A DNA stretch of 64,000 nt. It comes from Thalassolituus sp. UBA1087 (GTDB taxonomy: Bacteria > Pseudomonadota > Gammaproteobacteria > Pseudomonadales > Oceanobacteraceae). Under the pieces are notes generated by a model. The model did not search any database. It was not told the DNA's origin and saw only the letters and a program-made list of their open reading frames with translations. The translations under genes and the position numbers were made by a program. Each line of letters begins with the position of its first letter. The first letter of the stretch is position 1. Shown in pieces: positions 61,637 through 64,000 of this stretch. The stretch is taken from the NCBI GenBank assembly GCA_002314145.1, contig DCCG01000045.1:1-64000 (forward strand), in the 5' to 3' direction.

Positions 61637-64000
61637 ATGATCCCCAGCTGGCAGCTCGTCTCTATTTCCGTGTTATACATTGGTACGCTTTTCTGGATCG
61701 CCTGGTATGGGGACCGGCGTGCACAATGCGGCAAACCCATCCACAACACAGGTCTGATATACAGTCTGTCGCTGGCGGTTTACTGCACCTCCTGGACATT
61801 TTATGGCGCTGTGGGTCAGGCCGATACCAGCGGCTGGCTGTTCCTGAGTATTTATGTCGGGCCGATTCTGTTTCTGCTTTTTTTCTGGCGCATGCTGGGC
61901 AAAATTATCCGCATTGCCAAAGAAAAACGCCTGACTTCCATCGCCGATTTTATCGCCACCCGTTACGGCCGTGATCATTCGCTGGCGATTCTGGTCACGC
62001 TGGTGGCCGTACTGGGCGTGGTTCCTTATATCGCCCTGCAACTGAAAGCCATTGCCACCACGTTTGAGCTGGTCACCCAGCCGCTGGGGGTCACCACCAA
62101 TGGGGCACTGCCTTTCTGGCAGGATACGGCTTTCCATATCAGCTGGGCCATGGCGCTGTTCGTCATTATTTTCGGCACGCGGGACATTGATGCCAGCGAA
62201 CAGCATCCCGGAATGATTCTCGCCGTGGCGTTTGAATCCATGGTGAAACTGCTGGCAATGATCGCCATTGGCGGCTGGGTTATGACCAGCCTGTTCGATT
62301 CGCCACTGGATGTATTCACCCTGTCGATGGAAAGTTTTCCCCAGCACGCTCTGTTCAGCAGTGATGTTATTTCCCTGGCCTTTATTCTGCAGACCCTGCT
62401 GGCCGGTTTCGCCATTCTGTGCCTGCCACGCCAGTTTCAGGTTGCCGTGATCGAAAATGAATCACCGCGCCATATTCATACCGCGCGCTGGACCTTTCCG
62501 GTGTACCTGATTCTGATGCTGCTGTTTGTCGTGCCGATTGCCCTCACGGGCCATATGTTTATGCGCGAACTGGGGTTTGCCCCGGACACTTATGTACTCA
62601 GTCTGCCGGTTTCACTCGGTCAGGAGACCCTGGCTGTTATCGCCTTTATCGGCGGTGGCAGTGCCGCCACGGGGATGATTATTGTCGCCACCATTGCGGT
62701 CAGCACCATGGTATCGAATGAGCTGATTCTGCCGGCGTTTTTCCGCAACACGCAGCAGCAGGCGGACATCCAGCAATCCTCCAGCGTCAGGACCCTGGTA
62801 CTGACCGTACGGCGGATGGTGATTCTGGCCATGCTGCTGGGGTCGTATCTGTTTTATCGCCTGGTGGGCGAGTTTGAATCCCTGGCGGCCATTGGCCTGC
62901 TATCGTTTGCCGCCGTCGCCCAGTTTGCCCCGCCGTTAATTGGCGGACTGATCTGGCAGGGCGGCAACCGCCAGGGCGCGGTCACCGGGCTGGTCAGCGG
63001 TACCGGCATCTGGGTTTACACCCTGCTGTGGCCGGTATTGGCTCAGGGGCTTGAAAGCAGCAGCTCAACGACCCGCATGCTGGGCATGAATCTGGACGAT
63101 TTCAGTTTTGGCGTCATCCTGTCACTGGTGGTCAATATTTCCTGTTATGTGTTCTTCTCTATGGTGACCAATGCCTCAGTACGTGAACGCATGCTGGCCT
63201 CGGATTTCACCAGTACCAAAGCGCAGGTTTCCGGAAAACCGGTAGCCCCTAACTTTTCCTGCAAAGTAGACGATGTCCGGGTGGTACTGGAACGTATTCT
63301 GGGGTTCAAAAAAGCCGAACTGTTTTTCTCTGATTATCAGGCCAGACACGGTATTCAGTACGATCATGCGATCGCCACCAATGATCTGCTGCATGAGGCA
63401 GAGAAGCTGCTGGCGTCGGTTGTCGGCTCCTCATCTGCGCGGGTTATTTTCTCCACCCTGCTGGGTGGTGAACAGATTCAGATCCGCGACCTGGCCTTCC
63501 TCGCCAGTGAAGCCAGTCAGGCGTTCGCGATGAGCCGGGAACAACTGCAGGCAGCGCTGGAAAATCTGCAGCAGGGCGTCAGCGTGGTGGACCGTAATCT
63601 GAATCTGGTCGCCTGGAATCACCGCTATCTGGAAATATTTCACTACCCGCCGGGGTTAATCCAGGTAGGTAAACCCATCGCCGAAGTCATCGAGTTTAAT
63701 GCCCGGCGCGGTTTCTGCGGCAGCGGTTCCATTGAAGAACAGGTGGCCCGGCGTATGAACTTCCTGCGGGCCGGTTCCGCCCACCAGTTTGAGCGTCTGT
63801 TACCCAACGGCGTGGTTATTTACATGCAGGGTCACCCAATGCCGGACGGTGGTTTTGTGACCAGTTTTACCGACATTACCGTGCACAGAAAAGCGGAGCA
63901 GGCGCTGAAAGAAGCCAACATCAACCTGGAGCAGCGGGTAGAAAAAAGCACCCGTGAACTGGATGATCTGACATCGCGGCTGATTGAAGCCAACACCAGT
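61637..64000 (+). CDS. crbS: CrbS/MxtR-like sodium-symporter sensor kinase, cut at right edge
   Basis: The frame is open from the ATG at 61637 (AAGGA upstream) to the window end, 788 codons, so the gene is incomplete. About the first 480 residues form a sodium:solute symporter domain with about thirteen helices (start MIPSWQLVSISVLYIGTLFW; SIADFIATRYGRDHSLAILV). A PAS-type domain follows near 635-760 (LQQGVSVVDRNLNLVAWNH ... GHPMPDGGFVTSFTDIT), then a helical coiled part (SRLIEANTS) that should lead to a histidine kinase beyond the edge. It matches CrbS/MxtR, which senses acetate-related flux and controls acs and actP through CrbR. Confidence 0.9.
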   Translation, partial: MIPSWQLVSISVLYIGTLFWIAWYGDRRAQCGKPIHNTGLIYSLSLAVYCTSWTFYGAVGQADTSGWLFLSIYVGPILFLLFFWRMLGKIIRIAKEKRLTSIADFIATRYGRDHSLAILVTLVAVLGVVPYIALQLKAIATTFELVTQPLGVTTNGALPFWQDTAFHISWAMALFVIIFGTRDIDASEQHPGMILAVAFESMVKLLAMIAIGGWVMTSLFDSPLDVFTLSMESFPQHALFSSDVISLAFILQTLLAGFAILCLPRQFQVAVIENESPRHIHTARWTFPVYLILMLLFVVPIALTGHMFMRELGFAPDTYVLSLPVSLGQETLAVIAFIGGGSAATGMIIVATIAVSTMVSNELILPAFFRNTQQQADIQQSSSVRTLVLTVRRMVILAMLLGSYLFYRLVGEFESLAAIGLLSFAAVAQFAPPLIGGLIWQGGNRQGAVTGLVSGTGIWVYTLLWPVLAQGLESSSSTTRMLGMNLDDFSFGVILSLVVNISCYVFFSMVTNASVRERMLASDFTSTKAQVSGKPVAPNFSCKVDDVRVVLERILGFKKAELFFSDYQARHGIQYDHAIATNDLLHEAEKLLASVVGSSSARVIFSTLLGGEQIQIRDLAFLASEASQAFAMSREQLQAALENLQQGVSVVDRNLNLVAWNHRYLEIFHYPPGLIQVGKPIAEVIEFNARRGFCGSGSIEEQVARRMNFLRAGSAHQFERLLPNGVVIYMQGHPMPDGGFVTSFTDITVHRKAEQALKEANINLEQRVEKSTRELDDLTSRLIEANTS

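Noticed and set aside
1..64000. CRISPR arrays or prophage regions
   Set aside because: No regular repeat-spacer array and no phage structural genes were seen. The only tandem repeats are those around the tRNA cluster.

Overview
The window looks like chromosomal DNA of a marine gammaproteobacterium of the Oceanospirillales/Pseudomonadales type (Thalassolituus- or Oceanobacter-like). This is inferred from gene content and from gene orders that resemble Pseudomonas: fadB-fadA, topA, nadK-phosphatase-glpG-yeaC-DUF2797-pepN with a divergent DUF1853 gene, and DUF4212-symporter with DUF294, exonuclease and a CrbS-type kinase. No ribosomal RNA is present, so the genus is not proven.

Region 1 (1-2660) is the integrase end of a chromosomal integron. 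intI is read rightward behind a near-perfect LexA box. Three cassettes are read leftward from the attI side, two of them separated by visible attC sites, and the array runs off the left edge. A terminator and a multi-hairpin element (about 2695-2825) separate it from the core genome.

Region 2 (2842-14454) holds fadBA (fatty-acid beta-oxidation) with a PsrA-like operator upstream, an exported helical protein, a membrane-anchored protein coupled to the ABC-F gene uup, and an RND efflux pair lacking an outer-membrane partner. Region 3 (14514-16115) has three tandem tRNA-Val(TAC)/tRNA-Asp(GTC) pairs, repeated spacers, a 'stutter' of tRNA-Asp 3' ends, other short repeats, and a tiny very acidic ORF that overlaps the 3' end of an AraC-family gene on the other strand.

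Region 4 (17151-23283) carries a membrane protein and a DUF1329-YCF48-RND operon, a set that usually travels with a DUF1302 protein, which is absent here. Region 5 (23571-30988) is the compact nadK-to-pepN operon with divergent DUF1853. Region 6 (30995-42936) is mixed housekeeping and hypothetical genes: a PLP enzyme, topA, ComEA, a lipoprotein, glutaredoxin, DUF5610, an AraC regulator, a MaoC-like protein and an outer-membrane barrel.

Region 7 (43234-53143) includes a third AraC regulator, a NUDIX hydrolase, a rhombosortase next to an M6 metalloprotease whose C-terminus is a GlyGly-CTERM signal, a YheT-type hydrolase, lepB and dGTPase. Region 8 (53296-64000) has a large di-heme cytochrome lipoprotein, a DUF2147 protein, and an acetate/short-acid uptake and sensing locus: DUF4212 and VC_2705-type symporter subunits behind two copies of TTACTACCWWGGTCT, then exonuclease, DUF294 protein and a CrbS/MxtR-like symporter-kinase that is cut by the right edge.

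The most unusual items are the tRNA-Asp stutter with neighbouring short repeats and the acidic micro-ORF, the paired TTACTACCWWGGTCT boxes, the multi-hairpin element beside the integron, and the rhombosortase/substrate pair.
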